Notes: generated from the letters alone by a model not told the origin. Counted from the stretch's first letter, positions 17,507 to 26,856 are shown. The stretch: DNA of 64,000 bases from an uncultured Isosphaeraceae bacterium (GCA_945957605.1 CAMFLR010000012.1:62001-126000); one strand, 5' to 3'. A program made the numbers and translations.

Positions 17507-19081
17507 TTACTCCAAATCGCCGGTGAGCACCGGTTCCTTGGCTGCGCCAAGCTTGCTGTGCTTGATGCCGTAGACGAAGTAGATGATGAGCCCGATCGCC
17601 ATCCAGACCACGAGGCGAATCCACGTGTCGATGGGCAATGTCAACATCAGGGCGACTGAGGTGATCACGCCCAGCGGCGCGGTGATCCAGACGACGGGTG
17701 CCTTGAACGGCCGCTCGATCTCCGGTTGCTTGACACGCAGGTAAAGCACACCTGCCGATACAACCGCAAAGGCGAACAATGTGCCGATCGAGGTGAGTTC
17801 ACCCGCGATGCTCATCGGCATCACGCCGGCGGCGATCATGACAACCAGGCCGGTGATGATCGTGGTGATCCAGGGGGTGCCGAACCTCGGGTGAATCTTC
17901 GACACCACCGCGGGCAGCAAACCGTCGTGCGCCATCGCGTAGAAGATGCGCGGCTGGCTCAGGAGCATGACGAGGATGACCGACGTCAGACCGAGGACGG
18001 CTCCGAGCTTGATGATCGGCGAGAGCCACTTCAGGCCCATCGTGTCGATTGCCACGGCGACGGGATCGGGCACGTCGAGCTGTTTGTAGTTGACGACGCC
18101 CGTCATCACGATGGCGGCGAGGACGTACAGAATCGTGCAGATGATCAGCGAGCCGATGATGCCGATCGGCATGTCGCGCTGCGGGTTCTTTGCTTCTTGC
18201 GCGGTTGTGGAGACGGCGTCGAAGCCGATGTACGCGAAGAAGACGAGCCCGGCGCCTCTTAATATGCCGCTCCAGCCGTAGTGGCCGAATTCACCGGTGT
18301 TATCGGGGATGAACTTGCCACCCCAGTTCGACGTGCTGACCATGCCGATGCCGAGGGCGATGAAGATCAACACGATCGCCACCTTGATGATGACGATGAC
18401 GTTGTTCACCCGGGCTGATTCTTGCACGCCCAGCACGAGAAGGGCGCTAACCGCCGCGACGATGAACATCGCCGGAAGGTTGATCAGAGCGGTGACCTGC
18501 TCGAATGCGGCGAAGTCGATATTGTTCTTGAGCAGCAGGTCTTTGACGCCGGATAGGGCCGACCAACCGTGCCGCATATGAAGCTGATCGGCGATCGCGT
18601 CGGGGATGTTGATCATCACCGTGCCGGGCGATGACACGAGCTGTGCAGGGATGTTGATGCCGAAGTTGTGGAGCACGCTGACGACGTAGCCCGACCAGCC
18701 GATGGCTACGGTCGTTGCGCCGACGGCGTATTCGAGGATGAGGTCCCAGCCGATGAGCCAGGCGATGAATTCGCCCATCGTGGCGTAGGCATAGGTGTAC
18801 GCCGAACCGGCGACGGGAACGGTGGATGCCATTTCGGCGTAGCAAAGGCCGGCGAACGCGCAAACGATTCCGCCGAAAACGAAGGAAAGTGCAATGGCCG
18901 GGCCAGCGTTTTCAGCCGCCGCGTGTCCGGTGAGGACGAAGAAACCCGCACCAATGACGGCACCAATGCCGAGCATCGTAAGATTCAGCGCTGTGAGCGA
19001 TCGCTTGAAGCCATGCTCATCGCTGACAGCCGCCTCAGCCTTGAGCGCGCTGATCGACTTCCTGACCCACATATTTGCCAT
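17507..19081 (-). CDS. APC-superfamily amino-acid permease (cationic amino-acid transporter type)
   Basis: 524 residues with about 12-14 hydrophobic helices. The APC signature GIGAVIGAGFFVLTGHAAAENAGPA is near the N-terminus, followed by CYAEMASTVPVAGSAYTYAY, and FAYIGFDAVSTTAQEAKNPQRDMPIGI lies mid-protein. This is the pattern of YfnA/CAT-like permeases that import amino acids by proton symport. The start at 19081 is chosen because GAGGTG is 5 bases upstream and the protein then begins MANMWVRKS, normal for the family; longer in-frame starts read through the terminator of the upstream gene. Confidence 0.92.
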   Translation of the reverse strand: MANMWVRKSISALKAEAAVSDEHGFKRSLTALNLTMLGIGAVIGAGFFVLTGHAAAENAGPAIALSFVFGGIVCAFAGLCYAEMASTVPVAGSAYTYAYATMGEFIAWLIGWDLILEYAVGATTVAIGWSGYVVSVLHNFGINIPAQLVSSPGTVMINIPDAIADQLHMRHGWSALSGVKDLLLKNNIDFAAFEQVTALINLPAMFIVAAVSALLVLGVQESARVNNVIVIIKVAIVLIFIALGIGMVSTSNWGGKFIPDNTGEFGHYGWSGILRGAGLVFFAYIGFDAVSTTAQEAKNPQRDMPIGIIGSLIICTILYVLAAIVMTGVVNYKQLDVPDPVAVAIDTMGLKWLSPIIKLGAVLGLTSVILVMLLSQPRIFYAMAHDGLLPAVVSKIHPRFGTPWITTIITGLVVMIAAGVMPMSIAGELTSIGTLFAFAVVSAGVLYLRVKQPEIERPFKAPVVWITAPLGVITSVALMLTLPIDTWIRLVVWMAIGLIIYFVYGIKHSKLGAAKEPVLTGDLE

Positions 19082-19156
19082 AATCACCTCATTGTGCGAG
19101 CGTCTCTGCGTCGGATCGAAATGTCGACCTGGCTGGCCGTTCAAGGCGAAGGAAAA

Positions 19157-19197
19157 CCCTCGGGGCGGATTTCGCGAAGTCGAATCCACCCCAAGGG
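19157..19197 (-). terminator. intrinsic terminator of the DUF1080 gene
   Basis: CCCTCGGGGCGGATT (19157-19171) pairs with AATCCACCCCAAGGG (19183-19197) with few mismatches. On the minus strand it is followed by TTTTCC. It separates the DUF1080 gene from the permease gene. Confidence 0.75.
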
Positions 19198-19215
19198 TCT
19201 TGTTCTATCAATAGC

Positions 19216-19866
19216 TTACTTGCCCGCGGGCAGTTCCATGACTTCGATCTTGCGGATCGTCACCCGGCTGCCCGGGTCGTGCTGCTGGAAGGCGAAGTGA
19301 CCGGTCTTCCAGGTCTGGGCGAAATCCTGGAATTCGTAAAGCAGCTTGCCGTCGATCGAAATGCGAACGCGGGTCACCATCTTGCCGCGGAAGTTCACGT
19401 CCTGAACTTCGATTTCCTGGGTGAAGAAGGTGTCGGCCTTGGGCGGGTTGCTCGAATCGAACAGGTGCACGAAGGTGTAGAGCGAGCCGCTGCGAATCGG
19501 GTCGGCGTGAGTGCTGTTGACCTGGCACTCGTAGCCCTTCATGAACGTGTTGCCCTTGGGCGTGCGGAAGTACATGCCCGAGTTACCGTGGTCGTTGATC
19601 TTGAGTTCGGCGCGGAACTTGAAGTTCTTGTAGTCGCCCTTGGGGCTGAAGATCATCGACTGGCCGCCCGAGCCGACGAGGTTGCCGTCGACCACTTCCC
19701 ACTTGCTGGGAACTTTCTGACCGGGGAGTTCAAGCGACTCCCAGCCGCTGAGCGTCTTACCGTCGAACAGCGATTCCCACTCGGCCGCGCTGGCGGTGGA
19801 CGAGAAAACGGCCGAAGTGAGCAAACCGCAAGCAATTGCGGCGATCCGGCGTCCCAGGCGATTCAT
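19216..19866 (-). CDS. secreted DUF1080 (3-keto-disaccharide hydrolase-like) protein
   Basis: The 216-residue protein has a signal peptide (cut near STASAAE). The mature part is one concanavalin-like DUF1080 domain: EWESLFDGKTLSGWE at the start, WEVVDGNLVGSGG, FRAELKINDHGNSGMYFR, YECQVNSTH and HFAFQQHDPGSRVTIRKIEV at the end, all canonical. Domains of this family are abundant in Planctomycetes and Bacteroidetes; some hydrolyse 3-keto-glycosides. Here the domain is alone, without a cytochrome or PQQ partner. ATG 19866 has GAGG 10 bases upstream. Confidence 0.92.
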   Translation of the reverse strand: MNRLGRRIAAIACGLLTSAVFSSTASAAEWESLFDGKTLSGWESLELPGQKVPSKWEVVDGNLVGSGGQSMIFSPKGDYKNFKFRAELKINDHGNSGMYFRTPKGNTFMKGYECQVNSTHADPIRSGSLYTFVHLFDSSNPPKADTFFTQEIEVQDVNFRGKMVTRVRISIDGKLLYEFQDFAQTWKTGHFAFQQHDPGSRVTIRKIEVMELPAGK

Positions 19867-19997
19867 CGGTGGCGGTCCTCAATCGGAATGAAAGAAGGTG
19901 GCAGCGTCGATTCGGGTGTGAAAACCCATGAAAGAGGTCCGCGCGATTGGCAGGCGCGTCCTCCCTGGTGCACCAGTCACGGCGAGGTTTTGGAGTT

Positions 19998-20270
19998 GGG
20001 TGCCACTGGCTTTGCCAGTGATCTTCTTTGTCTTGCAGTCGGCATTACGCACTTTGTGTCGGATGAAGCAAGGACGGATGAGGTGACCGAGACAACTCTG
20101 TTATCGCGGTCGCGAGGCGGCAGGAGGATATCGTAAACTACTCTGATTTACCCTCTTGTGGCTGCGCCACCCGGACAACAAGTTGTCCGGGCCACCCAAT
20201 TCCATCTATTGCCTTGTCCCGACGGCGTAACCTTATGCAATTAAGAGCACTGGCATAGCCAGTGGCACCC
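19998..20270. repeat. family C palindromic repeat, copy C2, interrupted by a family B element
   Basis: The left half GGGTGCCACTGG with CCAGTG (19998-20020) and the right half CACTGG with CCAGTGGCACCC (20248-20270) form one family C element. Between the halves lies a full family B copy (20044-20232). The halves match the two ends of C1. Confidence 0.75.
20044..20232 (-). repeat. family B palindromic repeat, copy B6 (MITE-like)
   Basis: Read on the minus strand it starts GGTTACGCCGTCGGGACAAG, continues with the GGGTGGCC core and GGACAACTTGTTGTCC, and ends near GCGTAA. The distal half of the core is more degenerate (missing the final CACCC). Confidence 0.75.
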
Positions 20271-20372
20271 AAATCTTCAGCCGTGACACAGCACTAGCAT
20301 GGCGAATCGTAAATGAAGATGCCGAGAAACGCCAGAACCCCGATCGGCCGAATGTCGTGTCGGCGCAAGAAG

Positions 20373-20408
20373 AAACCGAAGGCAAAGCGAGTGCTTCACC
20401 TTCGGTTT
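20373..20408 (-). terminator. intrinsic terminator of the surface-protein gene
   Basis: AAACCGAAGG (20373-20382) is the exact inverse of CCTTCGGTTT (20399-20408), about 30 bases downstream of the stop at 20442. On the minus strand the stem ends in CGGTTTCTTCTTG. Confidence 0.75.
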
Positions 20409-20441
20409 GATCTCTCGCGTGCAAATTGACCGACGCGTCGA

Positions 20442-21404
20442 TCAAAGTCCGGCGTTGTATGCAGTCACGGCCGCGCCGAACTGTGTCTGCATTTCGCGCT
20501 CGGCGAAGTTGATGTTCATCGTCGAGCCCAGGCGGAACAGCCAGGGGGTCGTGCCGTTCACGCTCGTTGGGGTCGCGAGATTGGCGAGACGGCTTTGGAG
20601 GCTGAGGCCGTCTGTTTGTGATCCGGTCAGCAGGTCGTTCTGAACCGTGGCTGCGAAACTCGACGCCAGCGACGGCGGCAAGCTGTTTTGCAGGGCCGAG
20701 GCGATCTGGCCGTTGAGTGCGTTCAGCGCCGAAGCAATTGCCGAGTCGAACACCGCGCGGTTGTTCGACACCACCTTGGTGCCGCGCGGCAGGAGAATCA
20801 TGTTCACGTCGGTGTTGTAGATATGGCTGAACGACTGGAACGCCTGGTGGATCGCCCGGAGGTCGATCTTCACCACCGTCCCGCTGACTTGCGAACTTGG
20901 CGGCGTCGGCACAGGCGCACTGGCGACCTGGCCGGAAATCGTCAGCTTGTAGCCGGTAATGACGCGATCGGAAACGGCGTCGAATTGACGCAAGTAACCA
21001 AATGACGCAACTTTCGGCGTCGGAATCGATGCGAGCTTGCTCTGAAGCGTGGCGCTATCGGGTCCCAGCAACTCATTCTCGATCTGAGCACCCAGGGTAG
21101 CCGAGGTCGAAAGATTGCTGATCGCCGAGTCGATGGTTGCGTTCAGGTTGTTGAGCGCGGCACCGACGGCGGCATCGAAGTTGGCACGATTGGCGGAAGG
21201 ATCGACGGTGCCGGGGGCGAGGAGAATCGACGCAACGTCTTGCTTGTAGATGCTATCGAACGTTTTGAATGCCTGCGCAACGATCTTGGCATCCTGAACG
21301 GAAACCCGTGTGAGCACCGAGGATAGACCACCCCCAGCCGAGGGGACTGAGCGGTCTTCAAGGGCCTCGTTGCCCGCCGGTTGGAAGGTACGCTTGGTTC
21401 TCAT
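20442..21404 (-). CDS. surface protein with LEDR-type planctomycete N-terminus and duplicated domain
   Basis: 320 residues. The N-terminus (KRTFQPAGNEALEDRSVPSAGG) carries the basic start and LEDRxxPS box seen on many large Gemmataceae/Isosphaeraceae exported proteins, thought to be a sorting signal. The body consists of two related copies. The first contains AKIVAQAFKTFDSIYKQDVASILLAPG and AALNNLNATIDSAI; the second contains IHQAFQSFSHIYNTDVNMILLPRG and SALNALNGQIASAL. Each copy is about 130 residues, alpha-helical and without cysteines. No enzymatic motif is visible, so a structural or adhesive role is likely but unproven. Confidence 0.7.
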   Translation of the reverse strand: MRTKRTFQPAGNEALEDRSVPSAGGGLSSVLTRVSVQDAKIVAQAFKTFDSIYKQDVASILLAPGTVDPSANRANFDAAVGAALNNLNATIDSAISNLSTSATLGAQIENELLGPDSATLQSKLASIPTPKVASFGYLRQFDAVSDRVITGYKLTISGQVASAPVPTPPSSQVSGTVVKIDLRAIHQAFQSFSHIYNTDVNMILLPRGTKVVSNNRAVFDSAIASALNALNGQIASALQNSLPPSLASSFAATVQNDLLTGSQTDGLSLQSRLANLATPTSVNGTTPWLFRLGSTMNINFAEREMQTQFGAAVTAYNAGL

Positions 21405-21602
21405 GGGTGGATGTCCCTACGCTTCGGTGTCACTTGCCCAAGGCGGATGGGCCGCACGCCACTACCCCACAAATATAAAGGGTAAAAAGATCCGTCTCTC
21501 CGCCTTCCACCAAAACTTTACGTAAGATAGACCGCGAAACAGACCACATATTACCATCATGCATGACATCATGCAGTCTGTCCAGAGAAAAAGTGGGGCG
21601 TC

Positions 21603-22277
21603 ATGGAAGAGCAGGGACGAGTTTTGACAGTGCCTGAGGCGCTTGTGAATCGTCGGGCGACGCGGCGGTTCGACCCGAATCATCCGCTTTCTGACGATTT
21701 GCTCAAGCGGATTTTGGGGCTTGCGGCCTGCGCGCCTTCGAGCACGAATTTGCAGCCGTGGCGATTTTTGGTCGTGCGGACCGAGAAGAACCGCGCGCGG
21801 CTGCGTGCGTGCGCGTTCAATCAACCGAAAGTGACAGATGCGCCGGTGATGGTGATTGTGCTCGGTTACAAGAATGCGTATGAAACACATCTTGAGCCGA
21901 TGCTCGCCAATCGCGTGGAGCTGGGGGCAATGACGACGGATGGCGCGGCCGAGGTGAAGGCGCGAGTCTCGCGGTCGTTTCCGAACAATCCGGACCTGGC
22001 GACGTGGGCACTTCGGTCGTCGATGCTCGCGAGCATGTCGATGCTGGTCGCCGCCGAGAGCCTGGGTGTTGCCTCAGCGCCGATGGAAGGATTCGACCAC
22101 GCGCGTGTGAAGGAAGAATTCGGCGTTCCAGACGACCATATCGTTTGCTGCCTAGTCGCACTTGGCCATGCGCTTGCGACTGACCCATTCCCCGGCCGGT
22201 TTGGTCTGACCGAGGTTTGTTATGAAGAGCATTTCGGCCAGCCGTGGACCTTGGGCGAACCCGAAACGCTGCTCTGA
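21603..22277 (+). CDS. nitroreductase-family flavoprotein
   Basis: The 224-residue protein has the nitroreductase fold signature: VNRRATRRFDPNHPLSDDLL at the N-terminus, then AACAPSSTNLQPWRFLVVR (FMN-binding region), and the C-terminal VKEEFGVPDDHIVCCLVALGHA. Family enzymes use FMN and NAD(P)H to reduce nitro, quinone or enone groups. It is followed after only 18 bases by the GDPD gene, so the two probably share a transcript, although no functional link is obvious. ATG 21603 follows a GTGGGGCG stretch. Confidence 0.88.
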   Translation: MEEQGRVLTVPEALVNRRATRRFDPNHPLSDDLLKRILGLAACAPSSTNLQPWRFLVVRTEKNRARLRACAFNQPKVTDAPVMVIVLGYKNAYETHLEPMLANRVELGAMTTDGAAEVKARVSRSFPNNPDLATWALRSSMLASMSMLVAAESLGVASAPMEGFDHARVKEEFGVPDDHIVCCLVALGHALATDPFPGRFGLTEVCYEEHFGQPWTLGEPETLL

Positions 22278-22295
22278 CGCGAAAGGACTGGCGCG

Positions 22296-24206
22296 ATGAG
22301 CGACGCCTTGACGACGAAGCCGCCGACCTGGGCTGGCGTGGTGCCGAACTTTCGGAAGATCGCCGTTCGTGCCTTGATCTACGAAGTTGGCTGGAAAGTG
22401 GCCACCCTGTTCCTGCTCGGCCCGCTCACGACCGCACTTCTCAACACGGCGATTGCGCTTGGTTGGGAAAGTGCGGTCACGAACGGCGAGTTGCTGCGGT
22501 TTGGACTCTCGCCGCTGGGAATCGCGACGCTCGCCGGCTTTGGGACGCTCGTTCTTGGCATCCAGTTTTTCGAACAGGCGGGACTCGTGATTCTCGGCGT
22601 CAATGCGGCGCGGGGCGGGAAGACGTCGCTCCGCGAGCTTGCGCGATTGACGGCTCGCGACATGCCTCGGCTGCTGGCGATCGCTGGCTTGCAGGTTTTA
22701 GCGGGAGCCGTGGTCGTTGCGCCATTCTTGCTGCTCGCCGGCCTGACGTACTGGCTGCTGCTTTCGGGGAGCGACATCAATTACTTCCTGACGTATCGTC
22801 CGCCTCGCTTTTTGGCGGCGGTGGCGATTGGCGGCGTGCTCGCGGCGGGAGCGGGCGGCGTGCTCGCGTGGCTTTATATCCGGTGGATCTACGCAGTGCC
22901 TGCGAGCCTGTTCGAGGGGCATTCGCCGATTGGGGCGTTGCGGGCGAGTGCCGTGCTTGTGCGAGGCAAAGCGCGGAAGGTGTTTGGGTCGATCGTCATC
23001 TGGCAAATCGGCAAGTTTCTGGCGTTCTTGGTGCTGGCGTATGTGCTCGACTTCATCAGTGGGATGATTCTTGATGCAGTCGGCGTGCACGTTCCGCGCG
23101 TCGTTGTGCTGAGCACGGTGGCGTTTCTGGTTGTGGCGAACGGTGCGGTGCTTGCGGTGGCGGCGATGGTCGAGTCGATCAGCTTCAGTTTGCTCATTAC
23201 ATTGCTGTATGAATCGAGCTTGCTCGAGCGCGGTGAGGCGAAACACCTGCCGCCGCCGGTTTCGGCCGACCCCGTGAAACGAATGACCCGGCGTAGACGG
23301 ATGGCAGTGGCGTTCGCGGTCGTTCTTGGCGTGGCGGCCGTCACTGGTTGCGAAGCCTGGGTGCTTGCCCACAAGTTCACAGCGCGGCACCTGGTGCTGG
23401 TGACGGCACATCGTGCTGGGCCGAAACCCGCGCCGGAAAATAGCCTCAGTGCGCTGAAAGCGGGAATCGCCGCGGGTGCCGACTACGCCGAGATCGACGT
23501 TCAGAAGACGCGTGATGGCGTGATCGTCGTTTTGCATGACGAAGATTTGCGCCGGCTTGCAGGTGTCGCGAAGCCGATTCGCGACATGACGTTCGACGAA
23601 GCGCGAATGGCAGATATGGGCGCGGCGGGTGATCCCAAGTTTCGCGGCGAGAAGCTGGCGACGCTCGAAGAATTCATCGAAGCGGCGCGAGGAAAAATCC
23701 GGCTCAATATCGAGCTGAAATATTATGGTCACGACCCAACGCTTGCCAAAGATGTCGTCGCACTCTTGCGCAAGCAGAATTTCACGGACCAATGCATTGT
23801 TTGCTCGCTCGACGGCGTTGGCCTGGCGGAAGTGCGCGTGATTGCGCCTGAAATTCGCCTTGGTTCGATCGTTTCGGTACGCATCGGCGATCTGACGCGG
23901 CTCGACGTTGATGCGCTGAGCCTCAATTATCGGCTCGCGAGCGCGGGGCTTGTCGCTTCAGCGCATGCGCGCGGATTTGACGTGATGGCGTGGGATGTCG
24001 ATGAGGCGCAGCTTGCGGTTCGGCTGATCAATCGCGGCGTCGATAATTTGATTTCGGATGATCCGCACGCGATACGGAAAGTGATCGCATGGTATGACGG
24101 CTTGAGCGATATCGAGCTGATTCTGCTGCGATTTCACGACTGGCTCGGGTCATCGACCTTCAAGAAGATCATCAAGAAAGAGCAGACTGAGGCCCAGGGC
24201 GATTAG
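22296..24206 (+). CDS. membrane glycerophosphodiester phosphodiesterase
   Basis: 636 residues in two parts. Residues about 1-340 form a hydrophobic domain with several membrane helices, as in GDPD enzymes with an N-terminal GPDPase_memb region. Residues about 370-620 are the catalytic TIM barrel: TAHRAGPKPAPENSLSALKAGI, ADYAEIDVQKTRDGVIVVLHDEDLRRLAG, LNIELKYYGHD and the C-terminal GVDNLISDDPHAI. The His/Glu/Asp metal and acid-base residues (HR, PEN, EIDV, HD) are intact. It hydrolyses glycerophosphodiesters to sn-glycerol-3-phosphate, probably outside the membrane. AAAGGA lies 9 bases before ATG 22296; likely co-transcribed with the nitroreductase. Confidence 0.9.
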   Translation: MSDALTTKPPTWAGVVPNFRKIAVRALIYEVGWKVATLFLLGPLTTALLNTAIALGWESAVTNGELLRFGLSPLGIATLAGFGTLVLGIQFFEQAGLVILGVNAARGGKTSLRELARLTARDMPRLLAIAGLQVLAGAVVVAPFLLLAGLTYWLLLSGSDINYFLTYRPPRFLAAVAIGGVLAAGAGGVLAWLYIRWIYAVPASLFEGHSPIGALRASAVLVRGKARKVFGSIVIWQIGKFLAFLVLAYVLDFISGMILDAVGVHVPRVVVLSTVAFLVVANGAVLAVAAMVESISFSLLITLLYESSLLERGEAKHLPPPVSADPVKRMTRRRRMAVAFAVVLGVAAVTGCEAWVLAHKFTARHLVLVTAHRAGPKPAPENSLSALKAGIAAGADYAEIDVQKTRDGVIVVLHDEDLRRLAGVAKPIRDMTFDEARMADMGAAGDPKFRGEKLATLEEFIEAARGKIRLNIELKYYGHDPTLAKDVVALLRKQNFTDQCIVCSLDGVGLAEVRVIAPEIRLGSIVSVRIGDLTRLDVDALSLNYRLASAGLVASAHARGFDVMAWDVDEAQLAVRLINRGVDNLISDDPHAIRKVIAWYDGLSDIELILLRFHDWLGSSTFKKIIKKEQTEAQGD

Positions 24207-24533
24207 CAGGCGATACGTTTCGTTTGCCTCTCGCGTTTGAAACGCGGTGCTCTTGCGCCTCAGTGCCATCGCCTGTCCTGAGCGACAAATAACGGATTCG
24301 CGAACGAATCGTTGCGCAACCGAACATTGAACTGAGAGTCATTCTGAATCGCCAGATATTTGATGCAAAAAATCACAATCGAATAAGAAATTCTCAACAA
24401 ATTTGCATATCGGTGCTCGATTTCAAAATTTGGTGTAGATAGGATCATCGCACCCATGACAGGTCGGGCCGAAGCGGGCTCGACGGACTCTCCCGCACCG
24501 ACCGGTGGTCATTTCCTCTCTGGGAGCGATGCT
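24207..24533. other. AT-rich intergenic interval
   Basis: About 325 bases, noticeably AT-richer than the surroundings between 24290 and 24450, with no credible gene. Probably the promoter region of the PEP-CTERM gene. Confidence 0.4.
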
Positions 24534-25829
24534 GTGATTCGATTAGGAAAGATCGCGCGCTTCGTTATTGCGCCCTCGGCTATGTTGCTGCTGCTCTGGC
24601 ACGCGATTCCCGCGCAAGCCGGGCTGACGTTTTACACGTTGGGATCGGATTTCAGTGCAAATGTGACGACCACGCAGCTCGAGACGTTTGAAGCGTCCAA
24701 CGTTGCGCCGAATAGTTATGCGGTGATTTCGGGGCCGCTCGATTCGACGTCGAACAATGCGGCGTTTGCCCCCGGCAGCATTCAAACGGGAATTTCATTC
24801 GCATCGTTTGGAGGCGATCCCAACACGTCGCTCGTCGCGATCGGCCATGGAACAGCGCCTGGCGGCACGAGCGCGATTGGCACGTACTCGTTCTCGAACG
24901 GCATCGAGATTACGCTGGCAAACTCCAATGCGATCGGCTTGAACCTTTTCGCCAGCGCGGGCCCCGGCTCGGTGGCCAACGCCGTGTTTCAGATCGGTGT
25001 TTTTGGTGCATCCGGGTTACTGGGCAGTGACACGGTGACGACCACGGGAGTCGACACGTTCTTTGGTGTCGATGCCGGAACAACGGCCATTACCAAAATC
25101 GATATCACTCAGCTCTCTGGTGTGAGCACGTTCGTCGATAACGTTGCGTTCGGAGCCGGCACTCCGACACCTCCGGTGACAAATCCGACGTCGGACCAGG
25201 CTGCGTTTCTCGCGGCGAATCCCGGGCTTTCGATCGAAACGTTCGAGGAATCGAGGGTCCCGGATCATACGTTTTTCCTGATTCCGAGTCCGCTTAACAC
25301 GAATTCGATCAACGCTGCGTTTCTACCGGGAGATCTACTTCCGGGCGTGAACTTCGCGTCGATTGGACCCGATTCCAACAATCAACTCGTCGCTCTGGGC
25401 ACGGATGTGATTCCGGGCGCGACGAAGGGGATCGGCGTTTCGGCGCAGGATAATTCGTTCGAGATGACGTTCGACCAACTACAGAACGCCGTTGGGTTCA
25501 ACATTCTCCTTTCAACCCAGCCTGGCGTGGTTAGCTCCGACTTCGTCGACATTGCGATTTACGGCGCATCGGGGTTGCTGGAGACCGATCGCGTGAGTGT
25601 TTCCGGTTTGAACACGTTCTTCGGAATTACCGAGGCGGCCGGGATCTCGCGCATCGTCCTTACTGACGAGAATGGGATCAACCTGTTTGTCGACAACGTG
25701 AGCTTCAACGCCCCGCCGCCGACTCCGCCCGTGCCAAGCTCGGTTCCGGAACCGGCGTCGTTCGTAACGTTGGCAATGGGTGTCGCCGGTTTTGCCGCGG
25801 TGCGGGCCACGCGACGCACCAAGGTTTGA
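24534..25829 (+). CDS. PEP-CTERM sorting protein with tandem duplicated domain
   Basis: The 431-residue exported protein has a signal peptide (hydrophobic core to AIPAQA) and a C-terminal sorting tail: SSVPEPASFVTLAMG, a hydrophobic helix and RATRRTK, the PEP-CTERM signal for the exosortase pathway. Between them two copies of a domain of about 190 residues align: LETFEASNVAPNSY / IETFEESRVPDHTF, ASGLLGSDTVTTTGVDTFFG / ASGLLETDRVSVSGLNTFFG, and FVDNVAFG / FVDNVSFN. The GTG at 24534 with GGGAG 7 bases upstream gives a compact signal peptide; an ATG at 24456 is possible. Probably an extracellular matrix protein. Confidence 0.82.
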   Translation: MIRLGKIARFVIAPSAMLLLLWHAIPAQAGLTFYTLGSDFSANVTTTQLETFEASNVAPNSYAVISGPLDSTSNNAAFAPGSIQTGISFASFGGDPNTSLVAIGHGTAPGGTSAIGTYSFSNGIEITLANSNAIGLNLFASAGPGSVANAVFQIGVFGASGLLGSDTVTTTGVDTFFGVDAGTTAITKIDITQLSGVSTFVDNVAFGAGTPTPPVTNPTSDQAAFLAANPGLSIETFEESRVPDHTFFLIPSPLNTNSINAAFLPGDLLPGVNFASIGPDSNNQLVALGTDVIPGATKGIGVSAQDNSFEMTFDQLQNAVGFNILLSTQPGVVSSDFVDIAIYGASGLLETDRVSVSGLNTFFGITEAAGISRIVLTDENGINLFVDNVSFNAPPPTPPVPSSVPEPASFVTLAMGVAGFAAVRATRRTKV

Positions 25830-25836
25830 TCGCAAT

Positions 25837-25875
25837 TGCGGCGGCCGTGTTCACGCAAACGAATGCGGTCGCCGC
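25837..25875 (+). terminator. possible terminator hairpin
   Basis: TTGCGGCGGCCG (25837-25848) pairs with CGGTCGCCGCA (25865-25875) with one mismatch, just after the PEP-CTERM gene. No T-tract follows. Confidence 0.4.
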
Positions 25876-26068
25876 ACTGGCTTGGTTCGTGAATTCGTGT
25901 CGAGCGATGCAAAGTCCTGAGTCTCAACCCACCTATTGCGATCCTGCCCCTTTTCTCCGCGCGACGGGCGATTTAGGATAACCACCTCCCAGGAGTTGTG
26001 CCCCGGTTACTGAACCCACCCCGGCCGCTTCCATTCCGGCGTTTTCTTTTCTTTGAGGAATCACGCTC

Positions 26069-26827
26069 ATGCGGTGGTTTGCACCCGTTCGCACTCGCTT
26101 CGCGATGGTCCTTGCGCTCGGCCTGGCTGCTTCGACGTCGTCCGCACTCGCTCAGGACACCAAGACGGCCGAGGTGAAGAAGAAGACCGAGAGCGCAACC
26201 GACCCCGCGCCCCGCTCCGGCAACTGGATGGCCCGACACGAAGAACATCTCAAACGCGTGAAAAATGGCCAGGCCGAGCTGATCTTCATCGGCGATTCGA
26301 TCACGCAAGGCTGGGAAGGAAACGGCAAGGACGTTTGGGAACGATACTACGGCGCCCGCAAAGCGGTGAATCTTGGGATCGGTGGCGACCGCACTCAGCA
26401 CGTCCTCTGGCGGCTCGACCACGACGAGGTGAAGGGGATCAGCCCCAAGGTCGCGGTCGTGATGATTGGCACGAACAACCTGTCCACGAACTCGCCGGAC
26501 GAGATCGCTCAGGGTGTCACTGCCATCGTCAAGTCGTTGCACGAGAAGCTGCCGACCACGAAGGTTTTGCTCCTGGCCGTCTTCCCACGTGGGCAAGAGG
26601 CGAAGAACGCGGCGCGCGACCGGATCAAGTCGATCAACTCGCAAATCTCGAAGCTCGACGACGGTAAGACCGTGTTCTACCTCGACATCGCGTCGACGTT
26701 CCTCAGCCCCGACGGATCGCTCGCGAAGGAAATCATGCCCGACTTCCTGCACCTCAGCTCGAAGGGCTATCGTCTCGAAGCCGACGCCATCGAGCCCACG
26801 CTCTGGAAGCTGCTCAACAGCAAGTGA
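26069..26827 (+). CDS. secreted SGNH/GDSL-family hydrolase
   Basis: The 252-residue protein has a signal peptide (cut near SALAQD) and the SGNH blocks in order: block I FIGDSITQGWEG (nucleophile Ser), block II NLGIGGDRTQHVLWRL (Gly), block III VVMIGTNNLS (Asn) and block V DFLHLSSKGYR (Asp/His). This is the platelet-activating-factor acetylhydrolase-like subgroup common in planctomycetes, expected to deacetylate carbohydrates or lipids outside the cytoplasm. It converges with the DinB gene and shares a hairpin with it. Confidence 0.9.
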   Translation: MRWFAPVRTRFAMVLALGLAASTSSALAQDTKTAEVKKKTESATDPAPRSGNWMARHEEHLKRVKNGQAELIFIGDSITQGWEGNGKDVWERYYGARKAVNLGIGGDRTQHVLWRLDHDEVKGISPKVAVVMIGTNNLSTNSPDEIAQGVTAIVKSLHEKLPTTKVLLLAVFPRGQEAKNAARDRIKSINSQISKLDDGKTVFYLDIASTFLSPDGSLAKEIMPDFLHLSSKGYRLEADAIEPTLWKLLNSK

Positions 26828-26856
26828 GCATTCAAGAACGTTAGCAACGAAGCACG

